Positions 32,226-44,501 are shown, counted from the first letter of the stretch. The stretch is 64,000 nt of DNA from Hetaerina americana (GCA_022747635.1 JAKTNV010000027.1:2341001-2405000), one strand, 5' to 3'. Made by a program: numbers and translations. Notes: generated from the sequence alone by a model not told the origin.

Positions 32226-33375
32226 AGGATATAAGGGATCAGATACAGGGATAACAGATCAGATATAAGGGATACGATAAGGGATCAGAATAACGTCCAA
32301 CCGCGCTGGAGGTGGGGAATGTATTTAAAGTGTCAAAAGTAGTCCGGGGTGCAATCTTGTCCCTTGCCATAGACCATAGGCTTGCAGGGTAGTAAAAATA
32401 TTTAAAAAAACAAAAACCCAAAGCTTGTAGTTTCGTTGGATTTTATTTTGATTATGTGTCGTGTGAAGAGGGAAGAAAAAATACTTGAAGGGCGGAATCT
32501 ATTTCTCCTCGGCGGAATCAATTTCTCATACTCTTTCCTTAAGGTCCAATCTGCCAATTCACACTGGGACCTCAATACGACATAAGAAAACTCCTCTGTT
32601 TTGATCTTTTCTCATATAGCCACTCCCGGCTGTTCTCTTTGTTGAGAGGGCCAGTCCCCCTTAAAAATTTGGAGTGCTCTTTAATTTTTTTTTAAACATC
32701 TGTTTTATATAGCACTATGGTGAACTGTGTTTGTGTATCGAAGGCTGTGGTTTTAAATCCACATTGGCGTCCTCGTGACCCGAAAAGTTCTTTCTTTCTC
32801 TCTTATTTTTTTATTTAACGGCCGAGCGGTTTGTGTTTGCGGAGGGACCCGGCCGAATGCGTCGAGGCCAAGACGAGCACACGCGCGCGGAGAAACGACG
32901 AAATTTCCCGCGTGTTGGTTCTCAAACAAAATACCGGCTGTTCGAGCGATCATTGTCGTGAGAAAGTTTGCGGGTGGAAATCGGCGAAGAGCGTAGTGCC
33001 ATCTAGTCTGCGCCGCGAAAAGGTCAATGCCCAGCGCGGCCTTCCGCTTCCGACTGCTGGGGGAGGAGAGGGCCGCGGGAAACGGAGAATCGGGGTACGA
33101 AACGGGTGGATTTTGAATTTTTTCAAAGGCGTTTTTATTGAAATATTCACATTGATCACGGATTAAATGCTCCTAATGATTTGATCAGCTTCAGGGTTTT
33201 AAGACCTTTGTAAATTGACTGACTGAAATTCTTAGTGATGGCTTTCTACTACAAGCAAATTTTCAAATTATTTTGTCGGTGTGTTTTCAGTGCCTTCGTT
33301 TACGTCTGAAGCAATACGGCATTAGCACTTCTTCCCATGAATTAATCCACCCTTAGTTGAGACTTCACATATTAC
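32226..33375. other. No gene recognised; GC-rich patch
   Basis: 32225-32285 has imperfect GATCAG/ATAAGGGAT repeats. 32820-33110 is GC- and CpG-rich, open in several frames, without a recognisable domain. The rest is AT-rich. Confidence 0.35.
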
Positions 33376-33515
33376 ACACACCTGCCACACGCCCTGCCAC
33401 ACACCCTGCAACACCGCTAGGGTAAGTGGCAGGGGGTGAATGCACACCAGACCCGAATTTTGACCCGAATAATGACCCTACCACGGTCGGACAATGTATT
33501 GAGACGACTAGCAAG
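33376..33515 (-). mobile_element. CR1/L2-like LINE 3' terminus (subfamily Y)
   Basis: On the - strand CCGTGGTAGGGTCATTATTC leads to TGCATTCACCCCCTGCCACT and GGTGTTGCAGGGTGTG. A partial repeat of the terminus (CCACACGCCCTGCCACACAC) flanks it. Confidence 0.65.
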
Positions 33516-34550
33516 ATGACTTGATCCTGTCAAATGTGCCCATTGGACTTCAGCGCCTTACTCCCGGCATTCTTTGTAAAATTCTCGAAATTTCTGCTCT
33601 TCAGTGATTGGGACTTGGGTTTACGACTCTAGTGGAGAATAAGCACCGTACGTAATTCAGGTTGGAGCCCTGAAAATCTAATTTGACGCTTCATTGAATT
33701 CAGTCCCACCATTCGCACGATGTGGCTATGTGAGTGCGGATTTCATTGTTGACCTCAAGTAAGAAAATGAGGCATTTACACTCATCTCTTTTGTTACTTT
33801 ATTTTTTGTCTGTTTTTGACCTTCATCTATCTCCATTCAACCATTCTGGTCTTTAAAACGAGTCGCTTGCTGCTTCGTCAATATTCCCGATTCTACTAAT
33901 CGGAACAAACGGTGAATTAAGAAGGTCCAAAGCGGTCACTAAATCTATGAGAATATGTAGTTTGTCGGCCATCCTGCTCAATTAACCCATGACATGCGCG
34001 TTGGTACACAACCGCAGAGGTATTCAGACATAAATCATTCTGCACTCGGTAGCAAAAAGTGTTCAGGAAATTACAAAGCATACATTATCGTTAAAATATG
34101 CAGATCTAATTTTATCGCAAAAGAACTACTTTCCCCGTCAACGTGTGAAGAAAGTAAAATTTCATGCATAGTAAATTTATCTTCCATCTGCCCTTTTATT
34201 TATTTTTATGTATTTTATTTTGTCCTCCAGTTTAAGGGCTCGACGACGAAAATTCTCCCTTGCATTTTAGATCGGGAGAGGAGAGGCACTCTTTTCCTCC
34301 GGAACCAAAATCGGCAAACAGCCAATCTAGGCATCCTGCCAAACGGGAAGGCGGTAATCGCGATCGTTTTGCGTTTGGAAAAGTCGAAGGCCCTCTAATG
34401 TGTTCATTATTAAAACAAGCGCCGGGTTAAGGTGAGTGAGTTTACGTTTCCCACGAGGAGCCATTGGGGCGTGTCGTCAAAACGTCTCGTAATGACTTGG
34501 AAATCAAGGCATTCGCAGAACACATCACTTTAGAATTGCCGTGTATACGA
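33516..34550. other. No gene recognised
   Basis: The frame at 33994-34398 (134 codons) has no recognisable domain and AT-driven composition. Confidence 0.35.
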
Positions 34551-34552
34551 TG

Positions 34553-34765
34553 TATGTCCAATGAATACGCGAACTGAGGCCATTAAAAAACTTTATTTTG
34601 CACAATTTAGTCTACATCCATTCTGTCCCCTTCAAAGTAAGTGCTCTCAATTCGTTGCTATGCACTTATTCCATCTTCTTTTCAACTATTTAAAGCACCC
34701 TTGGAAGTCCTCCTCGGCAGTGAGGTATTTTAGTTTTCTCGTCGTTTCCCGCTTTATTGGGTCCG
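34553..34765 (-). mobile_element. Mariner family C, 3' end
   Basis: Begins TGTCCAATGAATACGCGAAC, the inverse of the 3' terminus of the 29.6-30.1 kb copy. The - strand then encodes a decayed TAEEDFQGCF...RRW-like C terminus near 34740-34690. Confidence 0.75.
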
Positions 34766-35063
34766 CATCTTCTCAGTGAGGGAGACTAAATCTGAGAGAC
34801 TAATCTCTCCGTCGGAGAGACAATGTGCATTTGATTCAGCAGTCCCATGCTGTATCCGAGAAATGTTGTCATCACTCTCTTCACTTATTTTTAATAAATT
34901 GCGAATACATATAAAAAATGAATCCCCTCCGAATAGCATTAATAAATAACTTAATAATCTATTATTAATTAAGTACTCTGTTTCTGTGCATGAGTTTATG
35001 AGTGGCAACTTTTGACTGTCAGCTGTACTAAATGTAAGATTGAGTACGCAGTGTTTCTGTTTA

Positions 35064-35484
35064 CGAGGGTCGTTTTAAAGGTTCTCGGAATCACCACCAG
35101 TTTTTAGCGCTAGCTCAACGAGTTTCCCGCGTAGTAATAGATCTATGAGTAAAGACGTAACGTGAAAGTGCTCTGGGAAGAGATCTGTGGCGCGGATGCC
35201 TCTCTGTCGTTGCTCCCGTGCAGTGATTTGTGAAGATGGAAAAAATTGAGATATTCGAGCAGTGATTAAATAGTTCGTAAAGAAAAGTCAGAAAGCAAAG
35301 GAAATCCATGCGGACTTTCAGAACACTCTGGAGGACTTCGCTCGTTCAAATTCAAATGTCGCCAAGAATACATTGAGATATAAAAAAGTTGCTGAGAGTA
35401 AATTGAAAAATAAAAAACGTTGCTCTGAGGGAAGTCGTTTATTTCTATTCCATTCCGAGAAGAACTTTTCTAATTACCCCCTCG
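35064..35484 (+). mobile_element. Mariner (mellifera-type ends), 421-bp deletion derivative
   Basis: Termini CGAGGGTCGTTTTAAAGG and, read inward from the right, CGAGGGGGTAATTAGAAAAG are related inverted repeats; GTTCTCGGAAT at the left and CTTCTCGGAAT at the right also correspond. TA occurs at 35062-35063 and 35485-35486. Inside, from 35236, MEKIEIFEQ then decayed SMRTFRTLW-like sequence across frames is the transposase N terminus. The rest of the gene is deleted. Confidence 0.85.
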
Positions 35485-36955
35485 TATTTTTCTAGATTTA
35501 ATTTGGGTTTTGACGACTATATTTAATCGAAGCGTGTATTTTTTTTCATTGCTCAGAATCTATTTTCTGTGTATCTTTATGACTATGTTCTACGCCACAT
35601 GCTTGACAGACAGAGCAATAATAAAATCAATAAATAAATAATTCGGGGTACTAAAAATCAACAGTTGCTCTTAACGACTTTGGACCCAACGGCTGTGCGT
35701 CCCCCTTCCGGCTTTTCCCTTGTAAGATAAATGTGTTTGTGCAGGAACATTTGGAAAATGTGTTGATATTTTTTTTTTAGAAATTCCCCCGTCAGATGGA
35801 GGGAGAGCCGACGGTGGGCGGGTCGTCGCGCCCCCCTCGGCCGGGACGAGAATGGGGACAGCCCCCCCCCCCTTATCACCCGACACGCAGCATCCCGTCG
35901 CCTCCCCTCCCCCACCCCGCAGAGAGAAAACGCGCGCCCCTTCCCTCTCGATGGACCCGGTTCGCCCTCACGTGGGCCGGCGCAGAAAAGAAAGTCCATG
36001 TGCGACCCGACCTTAAAGATTGAGAAGACGCATCATCCTCTTTCGGTCGGACGACCCGACAGCGACAATCTTAAATCAAAGGTCGCGTTTGATAGGGGAA
36101 GTTTAGAGCCCACCTGATACTAAATCCCTTTTATACGCGTCGAGGAATTCAGACTGTATCAAAGGATATGAAAAACGGGGCTGCAGTTCCGTATATCTGT
36201 GTCTCACCCACCTATGGTATTCAGTATAATCTGTAAGACAGGAAAAATCACCACAATTGGATGAAACTGTGGGGGTGTGCTGTGTGGGCGTTAAGAGGCG
36301 TAAGGGTGACGCAGACTCTGGAATTTAAACTCCGAATGTGACTTGCATTTATATGACCTTAACGGGGTTGGTGGACAAGATGCAGAGGAGCATGCGTGTA
36401 ATTCACTGATTGAGTTTTTTGTGACGGGAGCAGAGGATATAGGAGCAATATGATGCTTTACAAAAATCCCCGTCTGTGGTGAACGGTCCACCTGATCCAA
36501 CAATTGGGTGGGGCTATCGGGTAATGAATGACCAGATGGACCCATTTTTGATTCCCGGTGATGCACCACGCCACGAACACCCAAGAGGCGTATCCGTGGG
36601 TACAAATGTTGACACCAGGATTTTCTACAATGAGGAGCCTCGAATGGCACTGGGGAGGAAACCGTCCCCTTGAAGTACCCTGACAAAGCACGACCATCGC
36701 TCCCCTCCCGAGTCCCACCCGCCCTCGGTTAAATATGGCGGCCTGCCGACCTGCGGCCCGAAGACGTATCCGATATCGGAATGGTCCAAAGAAGTCGCCC
36801 AAGATCTCTGACTTAAGTGATAATAATTCCCTGTTCCCCGCTCATTCTGTGCCCCAGCTCCAAAGGCACTTACTTATCCGAACCACTGGCTGGTCTTTGA
36901 GCGTGCCAATTTTTTTATTTATCTAAAACATAACTGGCATGTATTGGCGAGTTTA
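35485..36955. other. No gene recognised; GC-rich patch
   Basis: 35780-36020 is very GC-rich with C runs. Frames at 36291-36686 and 36458-36802 (-) are open without motif. AAATATGGCGGCC at 36731 resembles a YY1-type site but is a short match. Confidence 0.35.
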
Positions 36956-36958
36956 TTA

Positions 36959-37535
36959 CAAAGTTTGTAAAAAAAATATCGGTAGCAAATATTTCCTGAC
37001 TTGTGCGTGAAGTTTTGAATTCTGACAGTCGGTTTAAGTGCGATCGCATGATCGCGGATCGTATATTGGCATTGATAAGAAGATGACAGTGCACACACCA
37101 TTATTATCTCTGAAAATTTGGCGATGCGAAAGATCGTTCTCCCGAAGGTCTTTGAACGGACGACCAAAAGAGAAGAGTAGACGGTCTACTTGCGAAGACC
37201 TTCTCTAAAGGCATCGTGACGATTCCCCAACCCTCTTACAGTCCCGACTTGGCACCAACTGACGATTTCCTATTCCTATAAAAGTGAAATCCTCCCTCCC
37301 TCAAGTGACGAAACCGCCATGGTTTGACCCTAAGTGCCGTCAAAGAAGCTTTCACGCTTGTACCCTTAAGCATCTTCCGCCTACCAGGGAGCCGTCGAGT
37401 CGTGGAAAAGCCGCTGTCAAACGTTTGTCGACGCTCAAGTTATGTACTTTGAGGAAGATGTTTTAGGCATAGTAGCAATAACTGAAATAAATCTATTTTT
37501 CGAAACGTTTCCCGATACTTTTCAGACAAACCATG
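36959..37535 (+). mobile_element. Mariner family A, full-length deletion derivative
   Basis: CAAAGTTTGTAAAAAAAATATCGG at the left matches CATGGTTTGTCTGAAAAGTATCGG from the right, read inward (runs shortened here to the shared pattern CANNGTTTGT...AAGTATCGG). Interior: TVHTPLLSLKIWRCERS-like, the deletion junction near 37185-37215, then decayed PDLAPTDDFLFL-like and C-terminal blocks, and VDAQVMYFEEDVL near 37430-37465. Same junction as the copies at 24.3, 49.6 and 62.8 kb. Confidence 0.85.
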
Positions 37536-38765
37536 AATTCCTTCCGCCAATTTTATTGGCATCTAGAGCTATGTCATCATGCACATTTCGATCCGCTCAG
37601 CATTACTGAGACCCTATGTGCCATTTGGTATCGTAACACTGCGCAGTTTTAGGCATTTGGCTTGCCATTGAGTTAGGTTGAGCACGGGCCGGAAAAAGGG
37701 ACTCGCGATTTGGAAACCGCGCATGTGCTCTCATCCGACCCCCTGGCCTCTCTGCGAATGGGGGAGGATGGGTTAGAGAAAGGGGTTCCAACCACGAGCG
37801 TGACATCAGCCGACACCTAGCTATTAATCTCATTTTTTTAGGATACCAGTAATATAATTGTTATGAACGCAGAATTAATTCGTGATTAAATCGTAGCTCA
37901 TTCAAAGAACACTCGAGATAAAAAATATTGCACAAAATAGTCCGTCGTGCTCTTCATGGCCAAAAGGAATTTTTGATTCGATTTATTTCTGTATATTTAG
38001 TGGATATTAATCCTAATGTAGTTAACCCTAATGTAGTCAACAATCTGCTTGTCTTACACTTTCATTTGTATCCAATAAAGATCAGCCTTTCAATTATTTT
38101 TTCTAACAAGAAGTCTATCAAATTACTTCCAATTTTTCATACATTCATTTGAAAGCAGATTCGTACTAATTTCGGTCAAAATGCTCCAGTTGAAAATTTC
38201 TTATTTATCACATATTTAGAGCGTTTCCCAAATTTTCTATTTAGTTGCCGAGTGGAATCAGCGGTTGTTGTGTCGGATCAGTTATCATAATGTATTCTAA
38301 ACGTTTAGTTAATATTTCCTCAAAAGATAATTTATATCCTTCCACGTTTGATATTTTCTCACGTTTCTAAATTAATTCGCATTTAACAGTTAGTTCGTTT
38401 ATCTAAAGAAAGTAACTGAGTATTTTTGAACATTTTCATTCCACGTAGATGAAATAAATTTTCCCTCTGTCTTATCTCTGTCATTATATATCGATTTTAC
38501 TATATCGTATTTGGCGCCGTTTCCTTGTAAAAATCCATGTTTGCCAAAACTCCTCCCTGCAGCCGCAGTATTTCGAAGGGGCGTTTACATGTAGTAGACA
38601 TGGCATCGACTCAATGATAATGGGACTGGTTTTACATATGTGTAAAACCGCTCCGTATGTGTGTGCTGAGTACTTAGACCCACAAAATATTTCAAAGTCT
38701 AATTAGTACTTCGTGCTAATTTCCTTGATTGTGTCGTTACTACCGCACCCACGAGACGAATATAC
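37536..38765. other. No gene recognised, AT-rich
   Basis: Nothing recognised on either strand. A near-palindrome TTTTACATATGTGTAAAA is at 38631. Confidence 0.35.
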
Positions 38766-38774
38766 GCCACACAA

Positions 38775-39530
38775 CAAGGAATTTGAAGTGCAATGCAGGG
38801 AGAGCCAGCTTCACCATTTAATTTCGCAGAAATATGCGGTCGTGCTAATAAAAAATTGGGATTTGTAAAAATAATGCTGGGTAAATGTGGCGAAAAAGTG
38901 GAGAAACGATGTTTTCTTTCCCTGGTCAGGCCCCACCTAGAGTATGCTGCCAGTATATGGGATCCTCAAGAGATAAATTTGATTTCGGAATTAGATCGAG
39001 TTCAGCGGAGAGGGGCTAGATTTGTCAAACAATGTTATGACCAACGTAGTAGCGCAACTACTTTGCTAGAAAATTTAGGCTGGGATTACCTTAAATAGCA
39101 GCGTTTACAATATAGATTAAACTTATTGAAAACATTTGAAGATGGGCCCTTTTTCCGATGGCATCAAGAACATAATACGAACCCCAACGTATTACGGGCG
39201 GAGGGATCACGAATATAAGATTAGAGAGATTGACTGCAAGACAGACAGGTTTAAATGGTCATTTTTTCCAAGAACAATAAGAGACTAGAATGCTTGTAAT
39301 CGAAATCCGCCACTAGTCGGCTCGACATGATGAGTATTAACCTACAAGGTAGGGACTGCGGATGGTTATTCTAGTATATTTACATATATTTTTTGCAGGT
39401 TCCCCCCCTCTTTCCCCATACATTTGAAAAACCCTAACCCCCGCATCCCTTACCCTTTCCTCCTGGTGCTGCACACCCCCTGCCACACACCTTTTTGGTG
39501 GCTCGCAGGGTATTGATGTAGATGTAGATT
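38775..39530 (+). mobile_element. CR1/L2-like LINE with complete 3' end (subfamily Y)
   Basis: The frame 38793-39098 reads KLGFVKIMLGKCGEKVEKRC, LVRPHLEYAASIWDPQEINL, ELDRVQRRGARFVKQCYDQ, LLENLGWDYLK, ending in a stop where sister copies continue. Beyond it RTDRFKWSFFPRTIRD remains readable near 39240-39285. The terminal hairpin is at 39476-39510 (outer CCCTGC/GCAGGG, inner CACC/GGTG, loop TTTTT), then a GATGTAGATGTAG tail. Confidence 0.88.
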
Positions 39531-39722
39531 CAGCAATTTGTGAATTTTTTGCCACCAGAGTACCCATTGTACCAGGCCAGAATGATTTCCGAAAATGTAG
39601 AAACTCAATCAATGGAGTCTTAATTATGTAATATATTTTTGTGCGCAGTAATCCTTTTCCTTCTTACTTCATAATTTGTGCTTGATTCAATGACTACTCT
39701 GCCTATATCTTACTTAACTAGA

Positions 39723-40075
39723 TGCGAGGGTAGGCTGAAATACGTACACGCTTGCAGTACACAAAAAAATGATCTTCAGAATCACTCCTTGTGGCATGTG
39801 TAAGTAACATTACCCCTCAGCACGCATGCGCAGGTTTGAGGTTGTTACATTTATCAACTGTATTTCGAGAAGCGGAAGTATGGAGACGTGTTCTAGTGCT
39901 AGGTCAACGCGAGTAAAACAGCAAAATACACTGGATGAATGAAACGACCTCAAACCTGCACATGCGTGTTGAGGGGGAATGCTACTTCCACATGCCACCA
40001 GGAGTGCTTTTGAAGGCCATTTTGCTAGTGGTCTACAAGTATGTGTGCATTAGTTTCCAGCCTACCCTCGGATTT
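39723..40075. mobile_element. Fold-back element with about 145-bp arms
   Basis: The left arm begins CGAGGGTAGGCTGAAA (39725) and the right arm ends with the inverse, CAGCCTACCCTCG (40058-40070). Further inside, CATGCGCAGGTTTGAGGTTG (39828) pairs with CGACCTCAAACCTGCACATG (39947). About 75 bp separates the arms. The termini resemble mariner-type ends. No coding sequence, so a MITE or fold-back. Confidence 0.8.
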
Positions 40076-40401
40076 ACGTTTTCCTCTCTTTTTACTGCGC
40101 CCAATTTCTCCGCCATCTTTGGATTGAACTGAAAGTTTGACTGTTACTTTGGCTGTCAAGGCACTTCATTCTTTCTCTCTCCGCGCCATCAGGACGTTCA
40201 TTAAAATGCCGAGGTATTTGGAGTGAGGAAAGAAGTACGGAACGGGCGGCGGATAGCCTCGAAACTATCCGATTTGGTCCGATTCCTCGCCTCTCCCACT
40301 TCCGAATATGGATTTCACACCCAGAGGAGTGGGAGGCATTTCCTCCCTAATTCAAACTACGTCCCAGACATGATGAAGATATTTGTGTACATGCACGTAT
40401 A

Positions 40402-40975
40402 GGATCTGTCCCAAAACTAGGTTGAATCTATCCGAGAAAACATATTTTGTGGACCGAGGAAGTGCAAATTAATAAAATTTCTTGAAAATAGCACCCGATG
40501 CCAACGCCTCTTATCAGTCACGGTACGCTGCTTAGAAGACGTTGACGGGAAAGCTCGTTCATGCACCTCGTCGCGGTCTCGATGTTATCTAGCGTTCCAA
40601 AATGGTAACCTTTCGAGCTCCTTTTTATTATTGGGAAGACTGGTCTGGAAGAAAAGTCTGGTGGTGACACATTGAGGCTGTTGGTCGATTGGAGAAACGT
40701 TTCCACCACTTTTCTTTACTTTTAGTACCCTGAAAGGCACCGCTAGAGTGTATGGCAGCGGGTAAATACATCGCGCACACTTTCCCCATCGTAAGATCCT
40801 CTGTTACAATGGTGTAGACGATTCCGAATGAAAGGCCGGTATCCTCACTGATAAGGGCGATGGTTAAACACCTGTCAGAGTCCAAAACTGTTTTCGCTTT
40901 GGCCACCTGAGCATCGGTTCGAGCGGTCGTCGGGCGTCCGACGCGGTGCTCGTCGAATTAACATTTTGTGCCACT
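40402..40975 (-). mobile_element. Mariner family E, internally deleted copy
   Basis: On the - strand: DEHRVGRPTTARTDAQVAK, AKTVLDSDRCLTIALISEDT, GLSFGIVYTIVTEDLTMGKV (the paired helix-turn-helix region). Then a break near 40735 and sequence encoding decayed NVSPPDFSSRPVF (third-D region), KGYHFGTLDNIETATRCMNE and RRWHR-like C terminus. The right end, TTTTGGGACAGATCC, is next to TA at 40400-40401. No catalytic core. Confidence 0.85.
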
Positions 40976-42250
40976 CAAAAACTCTTTTGCGGCTCAAGGC
41001 ATCATCCCCATAAGCCTGTTAAATGAGTTCATGGGTCTCCGACGCGGATTTTCCGAGTTTAACGCAGAACTTCACAGCGTAGCGTTGCTCGACGGTGCGC
41101 TCCATGCTGGCGCGACGACACCACAAACAATCACACGTCACAAAAACCCACCTCCTGTCTCAGCGCATGCCTTGAGGCGACTGAACTAAAGTGCACCTGA
41201 GTGGTGGGGGTCCCCTCTACTGAGTCGATCGGTCGGACCTCCATCCACCGCTCCGCTGAGGCTACAGCGAAACAGTCCCGATACCTTTTGTACGGACCCC
41301 GTACACACCAGACTACTTTTGGCCAGAATATTTTAACCCCTACCGCGGTCGAACAATGTTATTCTGATCCCTTATCGATCGTGGAAAAATGACATCATAA
41401 ATATATCTGTTTTCGCACTTACGTAATCATTCGGAAGATGAATGCATACAATCACCTTGAGTGTTTCCAAGGTGTGATTTTGGAACGTTCGGCGAGGGTT
41501 TGCATATTTTTCTTGCGAAAAATTTCCAAGTAGGAGGCTGTTTGTAACTAAGGCCACCAAGCCCGCACCCTTAATCATTTCCCTCGAACGACTAGCCAAA
41601 TGTACGAATTCTGGGAAATCAGGGGAATTAACCGTACGTGTGAACTCACGTGTGATATTGATCGTGTATCAAATTCCAGGCTGCGCAGACACCCGTTTAT
41701 TTATTGTTTATATTAATTGCTTGATACATTGCTTATTATAATTAATGTTTTTGAATATTTAAACTGTGTTCTTAAAATTTTAGCATATAAAGTCTTACAT
41801 GGTGTGCAAATTCTTATTTTTTTCATCCTCTTTGGATCTCGTATGAAACCATAGTTTTTCTTCTTTAAATTTCTCTCGACGGGGAAATTCAGTCTTTACT
41901 TTGATGATGATCATTGGGCACCCGCACCCCTCTATCGTCAACTTACGGCTGACTCTCTGTCCTTGAGGCTTCACGCCGCGGTCTGTGCGGCCGATGCGGC
42001 CCACAACTTTCGATGGTGGTTACCCTTAAATGAAAAGAGAATATTTGCCCGAGCCGAAACATTCCCTCACATCGATTTCACTCACCCTTCTCACTCTGTG
42101 TTTGTGTGTGTGTGTGTATCATTAATTTTTTCGCAACTCATCATCGTTCCGTCGTCTAAAATTTCTCTTTTCTCTCTCCCTCCCCCCCCCCTCTCATCGC
42201 CGCCCCCACCCCCTCCCTTGCCCATCGCCCCGGACGCCTTTCCCGCGCAG
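40976..42250. other. No gene; small LINE scrap; upstream intron of the 42251 exon
   Basis: 41290-41385 matches the LINE 3' region on the - strand (ATCAGAATAACATTGTTCGA). 42100-42250 becomes strongly pyrimidine-rich and forms the acceptor tract of the exon at 42251. An 80-152-codon frame crossing 41963-42421 is a shadow. Nothing else recognised. Confidence 0.4.
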
Positions 42251-42509
42251 ATGGCCCGCATACATACGAGGAGTGCGAGCAGAGGCAGACCATCTACTCC
42301 GACGACTACTACATACCCATGTCATCCGCAAACTTCTACCCTTATGGCAGCCCCGTGGGCTACCAGCTCTACTCGCCGACGAGGAGGAGCCTGGCGTCGA
42401 ACCCGGGTTCTCAGCAGCTGAAGAGGGTCTACGAGACACGGAAGTCGAGGATGGCGCTGCCGGTAGAAGACGCCGGGTTCTGCGAGAGGGACGGGTATGG
42501 AAGCTGGAG
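42251..42509 (+). CDS. Internal exon of an unrecognised host gene
   Basis: A long pyrimidine tract ends in CGCAG (AG 42249-42250) and the exon ends AG|GTACGT, a consensus donor at 42510. Reading from 42253 gives 85 codons without a stop: HTYEECEQRQTIYSDDYYIP, SANFYPYGSPVGYQLYSPTR, SQQLKRVYETRKSRMALPVE, CERDGYGSWR. The upstream junction splits a codon after its first base (phase 1) and the downstream one after its second (phase 2). GC-rich third positions contrast with the AT-rich flanks. Composition (Y, S, R, P) suggests a disordered segment of a larger protein. No domain recognised. The next exon is at 63976. Confidence 0.65.
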
Positions 42510-43385
42510 GTACGTCGATCTTTGCGTTCTTGTTTATTTCTTTCCTATTTCACATCCCCACTGCATGTCCTTGCTGCGTTTGGTGGAATTGCATCATAGG
42601 AAGGATCCTGCATGCGCGCCCCGAGTCTCGAAGTTGGAATTCTTTGATGGATTTTATTAATCGAATGCAATCGATTGATTAAACGAATACTGTTGATGAG
42701 TGAACTTCATATAGGTGTCGAAATAAACAGTTTGTTTTAACTGCAATGTGTTTATAATTAAAAACAATTTTTTCACTGCTTTAACTTCAGTCGGTTTCTC
42801 CGCTTAGCGGTGTTTGAATGTCTTCAGGCAGTCAGCGGGTGATTTTCTGATGCAAAGTGCATGAAGATTAGAGTTATGCGATACACAGGGTGGCCATAAC
42901 TTGGAAAACCGGAATATCTGAGAAGTGTTTGGGAAATCGGCGCGAAAGGGAGTTTTATTGAAAATTCGTGAAATTTCGTGGAATGTCTGATATTTTTCAA
43001 GAGATAAAAAAATCATATTTCTTATTTCATTTCAAAACACCCTTTTGCTCATAGCGAGCGACAAAAATGATTATGTTTAAGGCTGAAAAGCCTTACGCGA
43101 CATTTCCATGTCATTCCGTTGGGTGATAATAATCTATCTACTCTACCTCTGGTCTCCAATATGTCTAGTCTGCAATATTTAGTGGCAATGTATTAATTTT
43201 GTGACTGTCAGCTCTAATTAATTTCTCATAATCATTATTTTCATAAAATTTCTATCATAGGTTTAGCAATGAGGAAACGAATGTTATCTCTGGAACGATT
43301 TAAATTTTCCGATAGATTCCTATTCACCATCATCATTAGTATTTCAATCCTAGGATTGGTTTACTGCAGCCCTCCATTCTACTCC
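42510..43385. other. Intronic, no feature recognised
   Basis: AT-rich intron sequence. ACAGGGTGGCCATAACTTGG near 42892 resembles a mariner-type terminus without partner. Confidence 0.35.
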
Positions 43386-43389
43386 ATTT

Positions 43390-43930
43390 AATTAATGTCA
43401 ATTCCCTCAATCCTTGATACCATCTTTGTTTTACGTCCTCCTTTTCCTATCTACATGTCTCTTGGTCTTCCTCATGAAATCTCCCCTTCTATTTTTCCTT
43501 CTATTATATTCCTAATCAATCCATTGTGCCTCAATGTGTGTCCAATCCATCTATTTCTTCTTTGCCGTAGAGTTCTCCATATGGTCCTATCCTCTTCTGC
43601 TGTTCTATATACTTCGTCGTTCCTTACTTTGTCGGTCCATTTAATCTTCAGCGTTCTCCTCCAGCACCAAGTTTCAAATTCTTCTATTTTCCGCTGGACC
43701 ATTTTTCCAATGTTCCAAGTCTCTGAACCATAGAGCGCCATGCTCCACACGAAAGTCTTGTCGAATTGCTTCCTTGTTTCCAGTTTTATGTTCTCTGAAC
43801 AGAGTGATTGCCTCTTCTTCATGAATGTATTCTTAGCTTGGGCTATTCTTCGCTTGACGTCGGTCGAACTTCTTCCATCCCATGTTATGCTGCTGCCCAG
43901 GTAGATGAAGGATTCCACTTCCAGATTCCT
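43390..43930 (-). mobile_element. RTE-like LINE, C-terminal part
   Basis: On the - strand one frame (43918-43472) runs FIYLGSSITWDGRSSTDVKR, KTFVWSMALYGSETWNIGK, EEFETWCWRRTLKIKWTDKV, RRNRWIGHTLRHNGLIRNII, EGKIEG. This is the region after the RT palm in RTE-like elements, with thumb-like and C-terminal W/H motifs. It shifts frame at the end (EEDQETCR). The 5' part, with endonuclease and palm, is absent. Uninterrupted for 148 codons, hence relatively young. Confidence 0.85.
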
Positions 43931-44190
43931 GTTATTGGGTCGTTTTTTTATTAATGCCGAAACCCTCTTGGATAAACCCCTGAGCGATGAGTTTCAATGC
44001 CATGTGGCTCTCCTAAAGGAACGGTTAAAACCCTCCAATTCCTTTAGTTAAGTAAAACCTAACTTCCGATACTGTTGATATGCGCAATTGAAATTATTTT
44101 CCATTAAATAAATGTATTCGGGCATCCGCTGACCACCGTGAATAACCTCTCGCATATTCAACTCCTCTTCGCTGCACGGAACGTATCTCG

Positions 44191-44501
44191 TAGTAGTAGT
44201 AGTTTTTAGGGGAGGCGACCGACAGCTAAGGTCATTTGCGCCATAGGGGATGGACAGGAAAGGATGAAGGGTGGAGAGAAACCCAGCGTCGGCATTAGCC
44301 TACTCTTTACGAAAGGCGCCAAGGGGTCCGCAGCTTAACGTCCCATCCGACGGACGCCGTACTCACTCAAAGTGCCCTCCACAAAGCACCTCAAGTAGGG
44401 ATCGAGATACCTCTGAAAAATATTCAACACCGCCGGGATTTGAACCCGCGCCCTCAGGGTGGGAAGTCAGTACGTTAGCCCCCGCACCATCTCGAACCCC
44501 T
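44191..44501 (-). mobile_element. SINE family A, full copy with target duplication
   Basis: ACGTATCTCG flanks it at 44181-44190 and 44502-44511. On the - strand: GATGGTGCGGGGGCTAACGT, GCGCGGGTTCAAATCCCGGC, GACGTTAAGCTGCGGACCCC, and an ACT-repeat tail. The best-bounded SINE in the window. Confidence 0.9.

Noticed and set aside
36731..36743. YY1-type site AAATATGGCGGCC as a promoter
   Set aside because: Single short match with no transcription-start context or downstream gene.
41963..42421. 152-codon + strand frame over the 42251 exon
   Set aside because: Runs through the pyrimidine-rich acceptor tract; the splice-bounded frame starting at 42253 is the better reading.
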